Shown: positions 35,275 to 43,385 of the stretch, in pieces
Layout of the letters: every line of letters starts with the position of its first letter
Position numbering within the stretch: the stretch's first letter is position 1
DNA from: Paenibacillus curdlanolyticus YK9
GTDB lineage: Bacteria > Bacillota > Bacilli > Paenibacillales > Paenibacillaceae
Reading direction: 5' to 3'
Assembly: GCF_000179615.1 (NCBI RefSeq)
Contig: NZ_AEDD01000002.1
Location: forward strand, 310,001-374,000
Length of the DNA stretch: 64,000 nt
Notes under the pieces: generated by a model
The model's input: only the letters and a program-made list of their open reading frames with translations
Told to the model about the DNA's origin: nothing
The model's database searches: none
Position numbers and translations under genes: made by a program

Positions 35275-35601
35275 ATGCAGGAAGTTTATCCGATTTCCCA
35301 TAATACGGTCTATCCGTACATCGGACGGAGAGTGAGTGCCGTTACGCATGACGGAAGACATGTTATCGGAACGATAAAGGGAGTAGCAGACGGTCAGTTA
35401 ATACTGGAGGATTGTACGTTAGACAACAAGCCTGTATCGATGTCTTCTACCAAACAAACGCGCTCTATGCATAAAGCAAGATTGTCCAGTTATTATGACG
35501 GTTATGGCGGTTACGGTGGAGGCTGTGGCGGTTGCGGCGGTTTCTTTTTTCCATTTGCCCTTATTGCTTCGCTGTTCATTTTGCCGTTCTTCTGTATTTG
35601 A
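35275..35601 (+). CDS. small Sm/SH3-like protein with Gly/Cys-rich and hydrophobic tail
   Basis: The 108-aa product follows AGGAGGAATGAAGGT. Residues ~15-50 (YIGRRVSAVTHDGRHVIGTI, then ADGQLILEDC) look like a small five-strand SH3/Sm-type barrel. The C-terminal third is YYDGYGGYGGGCGGCGGFFF followed by a hydrophobic stretch (FALIASLFILPFF). Gly/Tyr/Cys-rich tails like this occur in spore coat and crust proteins of Bacilli; a spore-surface role is inferred. A paralogous domain is in the next gene. CATAGTCTA upstream (about 35233) fits the sigma-K -10 pattern CATANNNTA, but no -35 is placed. Confidence 0.6.
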   Translation: MQEVYPISHNTVYPYIGRRVSAVTHDGRHVIGTIKGVADGQLILEDCTLDNKPVSMSSTKQTRSMHKARLSSYYDGYGGYGGGCGGCGGFFFPFALIASLFILPFFCI

Positions 35602-35642
35602 TTGCCGTTGACACGACTTCTAATTGAAGAGAGGTAACTACG

Positions 35643-36140
35643 GTGGCATCCAGAAAAGCTCCTAAAAAAAGAAAACCTGAGGGCGTAATTGCAGCCAAAG
35701 ACGCATACCGATGTATCGGGCAGCCCGTTTGCGTGTTGTTGAATGACGGGAACTGTTATATCGGGAAGGTTCAAGCCATTGATAACCATCAGCTGATCTT
35801 ATCCGAAACCAGAAGTTGCGGAAGAGTGAAACCGTCTAATCGTTCCAAAACGCCGGAAGCCCAAATATCGGGACTGCTCAGTTCCATGATCGGGGGATTC
35901 GGTGCGCTCCAGTCATTTGGTTCAATGGCAAGCCTATTTAAGCCGATGTTATCCGGACCATCAGGGTTTACAGGAGCGGGAGTTCAAAAACAAGAGGATT
36001 CGAAAGGACCTTCAGGGCCTACAGGTGGAGGGCAGCAGAGCGGGTTTTCTGGATCTTTTAAACAAATGCTTCCGACCTTCCAATTTGGACTTAATGTGGT
36101 GAAGTCGATTATGCCTCTAATGGGCATGTTCAAAATTTAA
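35643..36140 (+). CDS. Sm/SH3-like domain protein with Gly-rich linker
   Basis: The 165-aa product uses GTG after AGAGAGGTAACTAC. Residues ~22-60 (YRCIGQPVCVLLNDGNCYIG, KVQAIDNHQLILSE) parallel the barrel of the preceding gene in spacing and hydrophobic pattern, preceded by a basic tail (RKAPKKRKP). The rest is Gly/Ser/Pro/Phe-rich (GPSGFTGAG, GPSGPTGGG) with a collagen-like feel and short hydrophobic patches. It lies 41 bp after its paralogue and shares a terminator with it. Spore-coat or structural function is a guess. Confidence 0.6.
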   Translation: MASRKAPKKRKPEGVIAAKDAYRCIGQPVCVLLNDGNCYIGKVQAIDNHQLILSETRSCGRVKPSNRSKTPEAQISGLLSSMIGGFGALQSFGSMASLFKPMLSGPSGFTGAGVQKQEDSKGPSGPTGGGQQSGFSGSFKQMLPTFQFGLNVVKSIMPLMGMFKI

Positions 36141-36152
36141 TGCCGTTTTGTG

Positions 36153-36187
36153 CAGCCTGCCAGGAATACCTGGTGGGCTGTTTTTTT
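36153..36187 (+). terminator. terminator of the Sm-like gene pair
   Basis: 12-bp stem CAGCCTGCCAGG / CCTGGTGGGCTG (two G-T pairs), 4-nt loop, seven T. Confidence 0.9.
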
Positions 36188-36283
36188 GCAGAACTTCTTT
36201 AGGAATTGATTTATTGTTTATCGGGAAGAAATATACGGTAACGCCGGCAGACATCAAACTCATTCATAAGAGAGGCGACGGGA

Positions 36284-36895
36284 ATGCCAACAGACATTAA
36301 ACTTGATGAAGGCGACGGAAACCATGTCGTTATCGAGGGAGCGGTCGTGAAGACTACAGCATCAGACTTTATCCTCGATGCTCCCTCCAGGCGCAGATTC
36401 GGGGGAATTCGCCGAGCAATGGTCCATGATGGAGGCGACGGTCTCACAATCAATTTCAATGGCGATTATCCGGGCGGAGTGACGGTAGGCGGCGACATGT
36501 TGGTTACAGGAGAGATCCGCTGGAATTCAGCAAGCGGAAACGTGAGAAACCTGACGGAGGTTGTCGATAGAATCCAGAATAGCATCAGAAATTCGGACCC
36601 GGGACGCATAGAGCGCCTCGAGATCGGACTGGCCAGCATGGCGAAGCTTCTTAACGCGGAGGCCGTGCCGCCGTGGAGGGCGTACGAGGAAGTCGAAGGG
36701 CATGGTTATCAAAATCCAGGCGATCATTATCCATCTGCCGGAACACTCGGATTTATAGTCGAATATCGTGTGTTCCAAGGCGTTCCCGACGGCTATTATC
36801 ACCATGACGTGCTCCATATTATCCCGCCGCCAGGCACCCTTCTGAGCAGAGGAAGCACCGTGGTCGTCGAGTATTGCTCGGCGGGATGGGAATAA
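36284..36895 (+). CDS. hypothetical beta-rich protein with PASTA-like C-terminus
   Basis: The 203-aa product starts MPTDIKLDEGDGNHVVIEGA. The N-terminal half is beta-rich with the block RRAMVHDGGDGLTINFNGDY then PGGVTVGGDMLVTGEI, which looks like a repeated-strand domain I cannot name. A short helix (GRIERLEIGLASMAKLLNAE) follows. The C-terminal ~60 residues end IIPPPGTLLSRGSTVVVEY, which resembles the last strands of PASTA domains. No signal peptide. It is 26 bp upstream of the phosphodiesterase gene and likely in one operon with it. Confidence 0.55.
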   Translation: MPTDIKLDEGDGNHVVIEGAVVKTTASDFILDAPSRRRFGGIRRAMVHDGGDGLTINFNGDYPGGVTVGGDMLVTGEIRWNSASGNVRNLTEVVDRIQNSIRNSDPGRIERLEIGLASMAKLLNAEAVPPWRAYEEVEGHGYQNPGDHYPSAGTLGFIVEYRVFQGVPDGYYHHDVLHIIPPPGTLLSRGSTVVVEYCSAGWE

Positions 36896-36921
36896 GGCGT
36901 AGTTGCAGATAGGGGTATACC

Positions 36922-37863
36922 ATGTCAATCTCCTTGAAACGATTGGCCAGCCACTTACAACAGGATGGCAAGAGTTTGCGAAAAATGCTAGGTCGCCCGG
37001 CTGGCCCAGTAAAGCTGGAAGTTCGCCAGGCGCCGTTTTCAGTCATGACACACAACATGGCACTGCTTGTTCCTCCCGCTCCTTATCTAGGTACCGATCG
37101 CGACGGGGCGATTGCCGAGATAGTGGCTCGGATCAGAGCGCTAGCACCGGATGTTGTGGGCCTCTGCGAGGTGTTTGCTAATGGGGAACGCAAAAGGATC
37201 CGTGACGCGCTCAGCGATTTGTATCCACACTTCCGCGAGGGGCCGGACGAGGGCGATTTGGAGTCCGACGGCGGACTCCTCTTGCTAAGCAGGCATCCTC
37301 TATTGGCCGCCGACGCGATGATATTTCGCGCTTGCGATGGCTGGGACTGTTTCGCAAACAAAGGCGTGATCCACATCCGAGTTCAGCCCGCTTCTTGGCC
37401 GATACCGCTCGACATTTTCTATTCCCATATGCAGAACATCGAGACCGACAACGGTGTCGGCACGCTTTACGCTCAACTTACCACGATGAACAATTTTATC
37501 GTGACGCGTCGGGATCCAGCCGGATCCCAAATCATCATGGGTGACCTCAACATTCCCGGAGAGAATCAACAGCACTACGCGCAGCTGTATGACCGGCTGA
37601 GGCTGGTCGATTGCTGGTTCTTGGCTGATAATCAGGCCACTAGCGGACCCACGTTGGTCATAGAGAACAATTTCTACGCCAATCCCGACGACCGTCCATC
37701 GAGCAATCATCGCCTAGACTATGTGTTGATGCGGGGCGGCATACGACTGGTTCCCATTCTGGCCGATATCGAGGTACTTAAATTCCAGCACAACGGCAGG
37801 TTCATATCGGACCACTTTGGAGTGCGTGCTTCATTTGACAAGATTGCAATTATCACTTTCTGA
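36922..37863 (+). CDS. endonuclease/exonuclease/phosphatase (EEP) family protein
   Basis: The 313-aa product has EEP core motifs: THNMALL, PDVVGLCEVF with the metal-binding Glu, GLLLLSRHPL, FYSHMQ, IIMGDLNIPG with catalytic Asp/Asn, a SNHRLDYVL block and the terminal SDHFGV. These are the metal-dependent phosphodiesterase residues shared by DNase I, sphingomyelinases and inositol phosphatases. There is no obvious signal peptide, so a cytoplasmic target is likely unless exported by a non-Sec route. Substrate unknown. Confidence 0.85.
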   Translation: MSISLKRLASHLQQDGKSLRKMLGRPAGPVKLEVRQAPFSVMTHNMALLVPPAPYLGTDRDGAIAEIVARIRALAPDVVGLCEVFANGERKRIRDALSDLYPHFREGPDEGDLESDGGLLLLSRHPLLAADAMIFRACDGWDCFANKGVIHIRVQPASWPIPLDIFYSHMQNIETDNGVGTLYAQLTTMNNFIVTRRDPAGSQIIMGDLNIPGENQQHYAQLYDRLRLVDCWFLADNQATSGPTLVIENNFYANPDDRPSSNHRLDYVLMRGGIRLVPILADIEVLKFQHNGRFISDHFGVRASFDKIAIITF

Positions 37864-37877
37864 TGCTTCAAAATGGA

Positions 37878-37915
37878 ACAAGCCCCTCTTAAGCAGGAGC
37901 TTAAGAGGGGCTTGT
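37878..37915. terminator. perfect hairpin between convergent genes
   Basis: ACAAGCCCCTCTTAAGC / GCTTAAGAGGGGCTTGT: 17-bp perfect stem with a 4-nt loop. The T runs on both sides are short. It can serve both the EEP and carbohydrate-binding genes. Confidence 0.85.
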
Positions 37916-37928
37916 CTATTCTTATGCC

Positions 37929-38690
37929 TTAAAATACTAAAGCATAGTTGGCGCCATTGTTGTTATCCCAATAGGTTACGCCATTAACCGTGTAGGAAAT
38001 GGCGAATTTAATAGGTTGTCCCGTGGCAGAAAAGCTGAAATTCCACGTCTCGAACGCATTGCCTGAATTGGCTACAAAGCTGTCATAAGTTGCGCTCGCC
38101 GATTGGGTTGTGGCCCAGTTGTCATAGGAATAAACGATCGTAACGGTTTTTGTCGGAGCGAGGTTCTTCAGATAGATTTTGCCGCCAACATAGAGACCGG
38201 AACGATTGGAGAAGTAGGAGGATTCATACAGCTTCAGTGCTGCTTTGCTCAGAATTCTGTCAGGCGCGGAAGCTCCGCCTACCTTGTAGTTGCTGCCATT
38301 ATTATTGTCCCAGTAAGTCTGGCCGTTGACTACATATTTAATAGCAAATTCGAAGGTCGTAGCGAGCGGGGCATCTATATTAAAATCCCAAGCCTCATGT
38401 CCGCTGGCAAGAGTGGCCGTATAGGAAGCGGATTGCTCCTGCCATATACCGTTGCCTGTCGTGTACACAACCTTCACTTGCTTGGTTGGCGACAAATTCG
38501 TCACATCCACGCTGCCTGATAGACGGGAAAGATTATTGGGAGTTCCTTGTATGGTTTTCGTATGTGCATACGACAGCTGGACGTTAGGGTCATAAGCATT
38601 GGCAACACCACTGAATGATGCGCTAAATCCAAAACTTAGCAACAAGGCAAAAGCAATAAATAAGGTTCCTATTTTTTTTACAGCTTGCAT
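37929..38690 (-). CDS. secreted protein with two tandem CBM21-like carbohydrate-binding modules
   Basis: The 253-aa product has a signal peptide (LFIAFALLLSFGFSASFSGV, cleavage near ANA-YD). Two homologous ~100-residue modules follow, each ending in the CBM21/CBM53 hallmark YWDNNNGxNY (near residues 135 and 248) with KxVxVxY and W strands before it. It has no catalytic domain. It should bind alpha-glucans or a similar polysaccharide at or outside the cell surface. Confidence 0.8.
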   Translation of the reverse strand: MQAVKKIGTLFIAFALLLSFGFSASFSGVANAYDPNVQLSYAHTKTIQGTPNNLSRLSGSVDVTNLSPTKQVKVVYTTGNGIWQEQSASYTATLASGHEAWDFNIDAPLATTFEFAIKYVVNGQTYWDNNNGSNYKVGGASAPDRILSKAALKLYESSYFSNRSGLYVGGKIYLKNLAPTKTVTIVYSYDNWATTQSASATYDSFVANSGNAFETWNFSFSATGQPIKFAISYTVNGVTYWDNNNGANYALVF

Positions 38691-38797
38691 TTCTCATCAC
38701 TCCTATTTTTTTATAGTCTATAAAACGCGTCAGTCCATCCTCTCCAGCACAATACAATAAGGCACTTCTTTTGCCACCTATCCCTCCTTTGAACGCC

Positions 38798-38834
38798 AAC
38801 AACCCCGGGTCTCCAATGGAGTCCCGGGGTTGTT
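38798..38834. repeat. near-perfect long palindrome without T tract
   Basis: Arms of 17 bp (AACAACCCCGGGTCTCC / GGAGTCCCGGGGTTGTT) with one T-T mismatch and a 3-nt loop, in a ~440-bp gene-free region. No T run follows on either strand, so it is not a standard terminator. The rest of 38691-39129 shows no supported gene. Confidence 0.7.
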
Positions 38835-39129
38835 CAAAACCGTGAAGGTTTCAAAGCATTTCCCTCAAATTATAATCCAAGTTAGTCTGCAACAAGTTGT
38901 GTCTTAATTATAGGATCATTTCCCAAAAGAAGTCAATTGCGACTAAAGAACTAAATTCCGACATTTTCTCTAGGGATAGCATCGACAGACTAAGAGCAGC
39001 TCGGACATGCGGAATTCTCGATACCAAATGTAAATAATTTGTTCACATAACTTTGAACGTTTTTTCAGAAATTATTTAGGTGTGAAGCGCTCGATAGATG
39101 TTCATTCTTTTGTCCAAAGGAGTGTTAAC

Positions 39130-40299
39130 ATGACTACTGCTGTAGCCACCCGACCAATCATAAAAAGAGGTTCAAAGGGCGAAGAAGTTACCAGAATTCA
39201 AACCTTACTTAATAAGGCAGGATTCCCACCAGGGACAGTTGATTCAGATTTTGGCTCGAATACAGAGGAAGCTGTAAGGAATTTTCAAAAAGCCAATCAT
39301 CTAGAGGTGGATGGAGTAGTCGGAAAGGACACATGGGCATTGTTACTGAAATATGCAGGGGGACCTGATAGTGACGCGTCCACAAGGAGAGTCTATACGG
39401 TTCAAAAAGGTGATACCTTCTGGTCAATTGGATTAAAATTTGATGTCAGCGACGTTGCAATTCAAAAAGCAAATCCGCATCTAATCCCAACCAATCTTCA
39501 AGTCGGAACCCAGGTAGTTATACCTAATGCAGGGGGATCTGACAATGACACTCCCACAAGGAGAGTCTACACGGTTCAAAAAGGTGATACTTTCTGGTCA
39601 ATTGGATTAAAATTTGGTGTCAGCGACGTTGCAATTCAAGAAGCAAATCCACATCTAATCCCAACCAATCTTCAAGTCGGAACTCAGGTCATGATTCCCG
39701 ATGTAGGGGGATCTGATCATCATACACCACCAAGCGGTGATCATACGGTATATGCTAAACCTTGTAGTCGCCATGGTGATTTGACCGATGCTCAAATGAA
39801 AGCGAACGTTCTATATATTAATCAATACATGACTGCCAATGGTTGGACTAAACATGCCATTGCGGGATTGCTTGGAAATATGGAACAAGAAAGCGGCTTT
39901 AATCCCGGCGTCTGGCAGTTCAATCAAAAAACAAGTGGTGGATATGGTTTAGTCCAATGGACACCTGCTAGAGATAAAATCCTGAGGTGGATGGGTAATC
40001 TTAGTGCCGAACAAGCTGACCATATGGCCCGAAATGATCCTAAAAAACTCATGGACAAACAATTGGAGTATTTGCTAATCGAATTAAAAGAAACAAGACT
40101 TGATAAGCGCGAATGGATACCAACAACGAATTACAATTCCCCATATGTAATGACTCCTGAGGAGTACATTCATTCTGACAAAAACGTAGGTGATTTGGCG
40201 TTGGTGTTCCATGGATCGTTCGAAAGATCACGTGACTCATGGACGTTTAAACAAGCAAGGATTAATAATGCTAAAAAATGGTATAATTTCTTAGTATAA
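39130..40299 (+). CDS. peptidoglycan-binding / double LysM / phage-lysozyme-type protein
   Basis: The 389-aa product uses the ATG after AAAGGAG with 7-nt spacing. Modules: PG_binding_1 (~12-75; RGSKGEEVTRIQTLLNKAGF), two LysM (~90-136 and ~148-194; YTVQKGDTFWSIGLKF, NPHLIPTNLQVGTQVVIP), and a C-terminal phage tail lysozyme-type domain (~225-389; AGLLGNMEQESGFNPGVWQF with the likely catalytic Glu). No signal peptide is seen. The gene is more AT-rich than its neighbours. The LysM units are a recent duplication. A cell-wall hydrolase of phage or horizontally acquired origin is likely; spore-associated use is also possible. Confidence 0.85.
   Translation: MTTAVATRPIIKRGSKGEEVTRIQTLLNKAGFPPGTVDSDFGSNTEEAVRNFQKANHLEVDGVVGKDTWALLLKYAGGPDSDASTRRVYTVQKGDTFWSIGLKFDVSDVAIQKANPHLIPTNLQVGTQVVIPNAGGSDNDTPTRRVYTVQKGDTFWSIGLKFGVSDVAIQEANPHLIPTNLQVGTQVMIPDVGGSDHHTPPSGDHTVYAKPCSRHGDLTDAQMKANVLYINQYMTANGWTKHAIAGLLGNMEQESGFNPGVWQFNQKTSGGYGLVQWTPARDKILRWMGNLSAEQADHMARNDPKKLMDKQLEYLLIELKETRLDKREWIPTTNYNSPYVMTPEEYIHSDKNVGDLALVFHGSFERSRDSWTFKQARINNAKKWYNFLV
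39358..39705 (+). repeat. tandem 174-bp duplication (LysM units)
   Basis: Two consecutive 174-bp units are almost identical at DNA level, differing at few positions mainly in the linker. Each codes for a linker plus one LysM. The start of a third copy of the linker (GGGGGATCTGA) follows at about 39706. Confidence 0.85.
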
Positions 40300-40321
40300 T
40301 CTCCCGAGGCCATTCCAAAGT

Positions 40322-40495
40322 ACTTATTTGGGTTATTTTATTGATGAAAAACACAACGGAAAAGGCTATGCAACGGCGACGGCGGCTGTCCAATAGGTGT
40401 GAAAAGCCATTAATAAAATAGGACTGCATCGCGTTGAAGCTGGAGTTATGCCGAAAAACCTACCATCTGCCAACTTACCAAAGTTGCCCGCATAA
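40322..40495 (+). pseudogene. GNAT (RimJ/RimL-type) acetyltransferase remnant
   Basis: One frame reads TYLGYFIDEKHNGKGYATAT then, after two stops, KAINKIGLHRVEAGVMPKNL. These are the consecutive core motifs of RimJ-type N-acetyltransferases, with the acetyl-CoA loop shortened. Start and C-terminal end are missing. It is a clear decayed gene. Confidence 0.7.
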
Positions 40496-40509
40496 AATGC
40501 GGGCTTTTT
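40486..40509 (+). terminator. terminator
   Basis: GCCCGC-ATAAAAT-GCGGGC followed by TTTTTT. It now terminates read-through from the LysM/lysozyme gene. Confidence 0.85.
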
Positions 40510-40550
40510 TATTTACAGCTCAAGTTCCATTCTAATCTTGAATGCTGCTC

Positions 40551-40581
40551 TTGACTTGGAGCGTACTCCAAGTTATATAGT
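40551..40581 (+). promoter_or_regulatory. MerR-family promoter/operator of SDR-merR operon
   Basis: TTGACT (40551-40556) and TATAGT (40576-40581) are separated by 19 bp, the long spacer used by MerR activators. Inside lies the perfect dyad CTTGGAG-CGTA-CTCCAAG (40555-40572). It matches the operator shape of the AdhR/NmlR group (CTTGGAGTNNACTCCAAG). The regulator is the second gene of the operon. Confidence 0.88.
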
Positions 40582-40619
40582 GATCGTAAGTCAAGTAACT
40601 ATCACTTTTAGGGGGCGTA

Positions 40620-41357
40620 ATGATGAGCACATCAAAAATCGTTTTGATCACTGGCGGAAACAAAGGTATTGGTCTTGAGACAGCTAGGCAATTGGGCAAA
40701 CTAGGATTCACAATATTGCTCGGTTCAAGAGATGAGGCAAGAGGACAGGAAGCGACGGCTACCCTAACGGCTGAGAACATCCATGCAAAGGCCATTACCC
40801 TGGACATAACAGACTTGGATACCATACAATCCGCAGTAACACAAATTGATGATCAGTATGGAGCACTTGATGTTCTCATTAATAACGCTGGCGTGTGCTT
40901 TGAAGGAGATCTCCCTCCGAGTCAACTGGAATTAAGTGTTCTAAGGAATACTTATGAGACAAATGTTTTCGGCAGTTTTTCTGTCACGAAGGCAATGCTT
41001 CCTTTGATTAATAAATCGCATGCTGGCAGAATTGTAAACCTTTCAAGCGGCTTGGCTTCCTTGACCGAGTATAATCTCCCGGAAACGGATGCCGAAAAAT
41101 ACGGAATAAATTTGCTCGCCTACATGAGTTCGAAAACAGCCGTCAATGCACAAACCGTCTTGTTTGCCAAAGAATTAAAAGATACGCCGATCAAGATAAA
41201 TTCAGCTGATCCAGGGTATACAGCTACAGATTTGAATGGGCATACGGGTTATCGAACCGTTGAGCAGGGCGCTTCCATTGTCGTGAAACTCGCCACCCTT
41301 CCGAGCCATGGTCCCAGCGGCGGATTCTTTGATGAAAACGGAGTGATACCGTGGTAA
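40620..41357 (+). CDS. short-chain dehydrogenase/reductase
   Basis: The 245-aa protein (ATG at 40620 or 40623 after GGGGGCG) is a classical SDR: cofactor motif TGGNKGIG, an acidic/basic turn after strand 2 (GSRDEAR, suggesting NADPH), LINNAGV, catalytic Ser in NLSSGLAS and YMSSK with Tyr/Lys. It reduces or oxidises a carbonyl or alcohol. The MerR promoter suggests response to aldehydes, electrophiles or similar stress. It is co-transcribed with the MerR gene 21 bp downstream. Confidence 0.9.
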   Translation: MMSTSKIVLITGGNKGIGLETARQLGKLGFTILLGSRDEARGQEATATLTAENIHAKAITLDITDLDTIQSAVTQIDDQYGALDVLINNAGVCFEGDLPPSQLELSVLRNTYETNVFGSFSVTKAMLPLINKSHAGRIVNLSSGLASLTEYNLPETDAEKYGINLLAYMSSKTAVNAQTVLFAKELKDTPIKINSADPGYTATDLNGHTGYRTVEQGASIVVKLATLPSHGPSGGFFDENGVIPW

Positions 41358-41378
41358 TACGTCAGGAGGTGCGGCAAA

Positions 41379-41798
41379 GTGGGCGACATTCCCGTAACTG
41401 TAAGCTCAATTAAACAGGCGGCTGAATTCACGGGTCTGTCAGAAGATACGATCCGCTATTACGAGAAAATCGGCTTACTTCCGTATGCCGACCGCAAGGC
41501 AAGCGGGCACAGAACGTATAGTAAACATCAATTGCAAGGCATGATTTTTTTAACAAGACTCAAAGCAACCGGGATGACACTGGAAGAAATGAAGCGATTC
41601 CGTATGCTTTACGAAAAGGGTGAAGCCTCACTCCCTGAGAGAGTCTCCATTCTAATGGAACACAAGAACAGAATTCAGAACGAAATTGACAGATTACTGG
41701 AGACACAAAAGATGATTGATTACAAAATTGACAATTATAAAGAGGTCCTTGTAAATCCGGATTTAAACAATAAATGGAAATCTCCATATGCCGATTGA
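41379..41798 (+). CDS. MerR-family regulator (cysteine-free)
   Basis: The 139-aa product uses GTG after AGGAGGTGCGG. It has a MerR winged helix (SIKQAAEFTGLSEDTIRYYE, KIGLLPYADRKASGHRTYS) and a long coiled-coil dimer helix. It resembles AdhR/NmlR regulators, and its promoter carries their operator. Yet the whole protein contains no cysteine, so the thiol sensing known for some AdhR/NmlR proteins cannot operate. It would activate its own operon by twisting the 19-bp spacer. Confidence 0.88.
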   Translation: MGDIPVTVSSIKQAAEFTGLSEDTIRYYEKIGLLPYADRKASGHRTYSKHQLQGMIFLTRLKATGMTLEEMKRFRMLYEKGEASLPERVSILMEHKNRIQNEIDRLLETQKMIDYKIDNYKEVLVNPDLNNKWKSPYAD

Positions 41799-41828
41799 GC
41801 GCTTTTCTTATTGAACTCACGCGTTATG

Positions 41829-41862
41829 AACCCGGCCCACTCTGAGAGTGAGCCGGGTTTTC
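41829..41862. terminator. bidirectional terminator
   Basis: AACCCGGC / GCCGGGTT stem extended by CACTC / GAGTG, followed by TTTTC. It lies between convergent merR and peroxiredoxin-like genes. Confidence 0.8.
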
Positions 41863-41868
41863 ATGTTC

Positions 41869-42510
41869 CTATTTCGATTTCAAATGTTCAAGCACATCCC
41901 TTGGATCCGTCCGATGCGTATGATCGGTGTTTACATAGGCGTAAGTAACAACTCTTTCTTGGCTGACTACAAACGTGGCCGGAACCGGCAAGCGCCATGC
42001 TTCGTCGCCGTTAAACAGCGACAATTCTATGCCAAGCTTCCGATGAACATCGATCAGTTCTTTCTGGAGGGAAAAGGTTAGCTTGTACGCATCTGCCGTA
42101 ACGTTGCCCTTGTCGCTCAGCACGTGGAACTGGAGATCGTGCTTTTCTTGCATCGTGAGCGAAGCATCCGGCGTCTGGGGACTGACGGCGACTAATTGCG
42201 CGCCGGTGGCGTGTATGTCGCCGAGCGCGTGCTGGTAAGCGGCCAAGGTCAGATTGCAGTAGGGGCACCACGCCCCGCGGTAGAACACAAGGATGACAGG
42301 GCCTTTTTTTAATTCTTCGTATAGGCGAACCTCGTTTCCCGACGGATTCAGCAGTACGAAGTCCGGTGCCTTCGCTCCGATTTGCAGCCCTTCGGGCGCT
42401 AGATTCACTAAGGCGTCGGCAGCGCGGGCAAATACCTCCAAAATCTCTTGCGGCGCTGCTTTCACAAAGTCGGCCGTTACAGCCGCTAGTTGATCATTAA
42501 GCGAATTCAT
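41869..42510 (-). CDS. peroxiredoxin-like (AhpC/TSA, thioredoxin-fold) protein
   Basis: The 213-aa product has a thioredoxin fold with LKKGPVILVFYRGAWCPYCN, so the active site is W-C-P-Y-C. This is intermediate between peroxiredoxin (one Cys) and thioredoxin (C-x-x-C). PVPATFVVSQERVV is the cis-Pro strand. It likely reduces peroxides or disulfides. Its ATG overlaps the stop of the upstream dehydrogenase gene (ATGA), so they are coupled. Confidence 0.88.
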   Translation of the reverse strand: MNSLNDQLAAVTADFVKAAPQEILEVFARAADALVNLAPEGLQIGAKAPDFVLLNPSGNEVRLYEELKKGPVILVFYRGAWCPYCNLTLAAYQHALGDIHATGAQLVAVSPQTPDASLTMQEKHDLQFHVLSDKGNVTADAYKLTFSLQKELIDVHRKLGIELSLFNGDEAWRLPVPATFVVSQERVVTYAYVNTDHTHRTDPRDVLEHLKSK

Positions 42511-43385
42511 GTTCTTATCGACTCCTCCTCAACCAATTTGCTTATGGCTACGATGTTTTCTCGCCCGTGACCGCGTTCGACAGCTTCTTGATATCGTCTG
42601 CTTACCGCTTCGATCAGTGGAGCATTTACGCCGGCGGATCGAGCAGCCTGCAGGGCATAGTCTAGATCCTTCGCCACCAGCTCGATCGGAAACATGGGGC
42701 GGAAACTATGCTTCGCCATCAAGCTGCCAGCGGCCAGTAGGGCAGGACTCGATGTCGGCAACGTGCTAAGCAAGTCGACCATCTCGTGCGCTGGCAAGCC
42801 GTAGCGTTCGGCCAGCTGCAGCGACTCGGCTAACATCGCCACTTGCGCGCTGTACTGGGCATTGACGACCAGTTTGCAGGCGGCGGCAGACCCCATCTCC
42901 CCGGTATAGTGAATCGTTTTTGCATTGACGGACAATATGGCTTCCGCTTGTCGGAAGGTCAGCTCATCGCCGCCAACAAGACTGATCAACGTGCGGGATT
43001 CCGCCTGCGGCAGTGTTCCGAACACCGGCGACTCCAAAAACCGGTAACGCCCTTGGCTGTATGTTGCCATCTCTTTAACCCAGGCTGGGCTGAGCGTGCT
43101 GCATTCAATCGCGATGGCGCCCTGATGCATCCCCTGGGCCGCGCCGACGGTCGGGTGGAGCCAGATTTCTCTAGACGCCCTATCGTCGCGTACCATAGCG
43201 ATGACGTAATCGGCGCCTTCCGCCGCAGCTTTGGGAGTCGGCACGACCTCTGCTCCTTCGTCGCGGAGAAATACTGCTTTTTCTGCAGTTCTGTTAAATA
43301 CACGGACGGCGTGACCCGCTCGCATCAAATTGACGGCCATACGAGCTCCCATTGCGCCTGCGCCTAGAAATCCAATTGTGCTCAA
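42507..43385 (-). CDS. NAD(P)-dependent beta-hydroxyacid dehydrogenase family protein
   Basis: The 292-aa product has the N-terminal Rossmann motif IGFLGAGAMGARMAVNLMRA, an NADP-type arginine in VFNRTAEKA, and the substrate region IAIECSTLSP. The catalytic Lys lies in AACKLVVNAQYSAQ. It fits the 3-hydroxyisobutyrate dehydrogenase / glyoxylate reductase / imine reductase superfamily. Substrate is not assignable. It is operonic with the peroxiredoxin-like gene and divergent from a LysR gene 107 bp away, its likely regulator. Confidence 0.88.
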   Translation of the reverse strand: MSTIGFLGAGAMGARMAVNLMRAGHAVRVFNRTAEKAVFLRDEGAEVVPTPKAAAEGADYVIAMVRDDRASREIWLHPTVGAAQGMHQGAIAIECSTLSPAWVKEMATYSQGRYRFLESPVFGTLPQAESRTLISLVGGDELTFRQAEAILSVNAKTIHYTGEMGSAAACKLVVNAQYSAQVAMLAESLQLAERYGLPAHEMVDLLSTLPTSSPALLAAGSLMAKHSFRPMFPIELVAKDLDYALQAARSAGVNAPLIEAVSRRYQEAVERGHGRENIVAISKLVEEESIRT

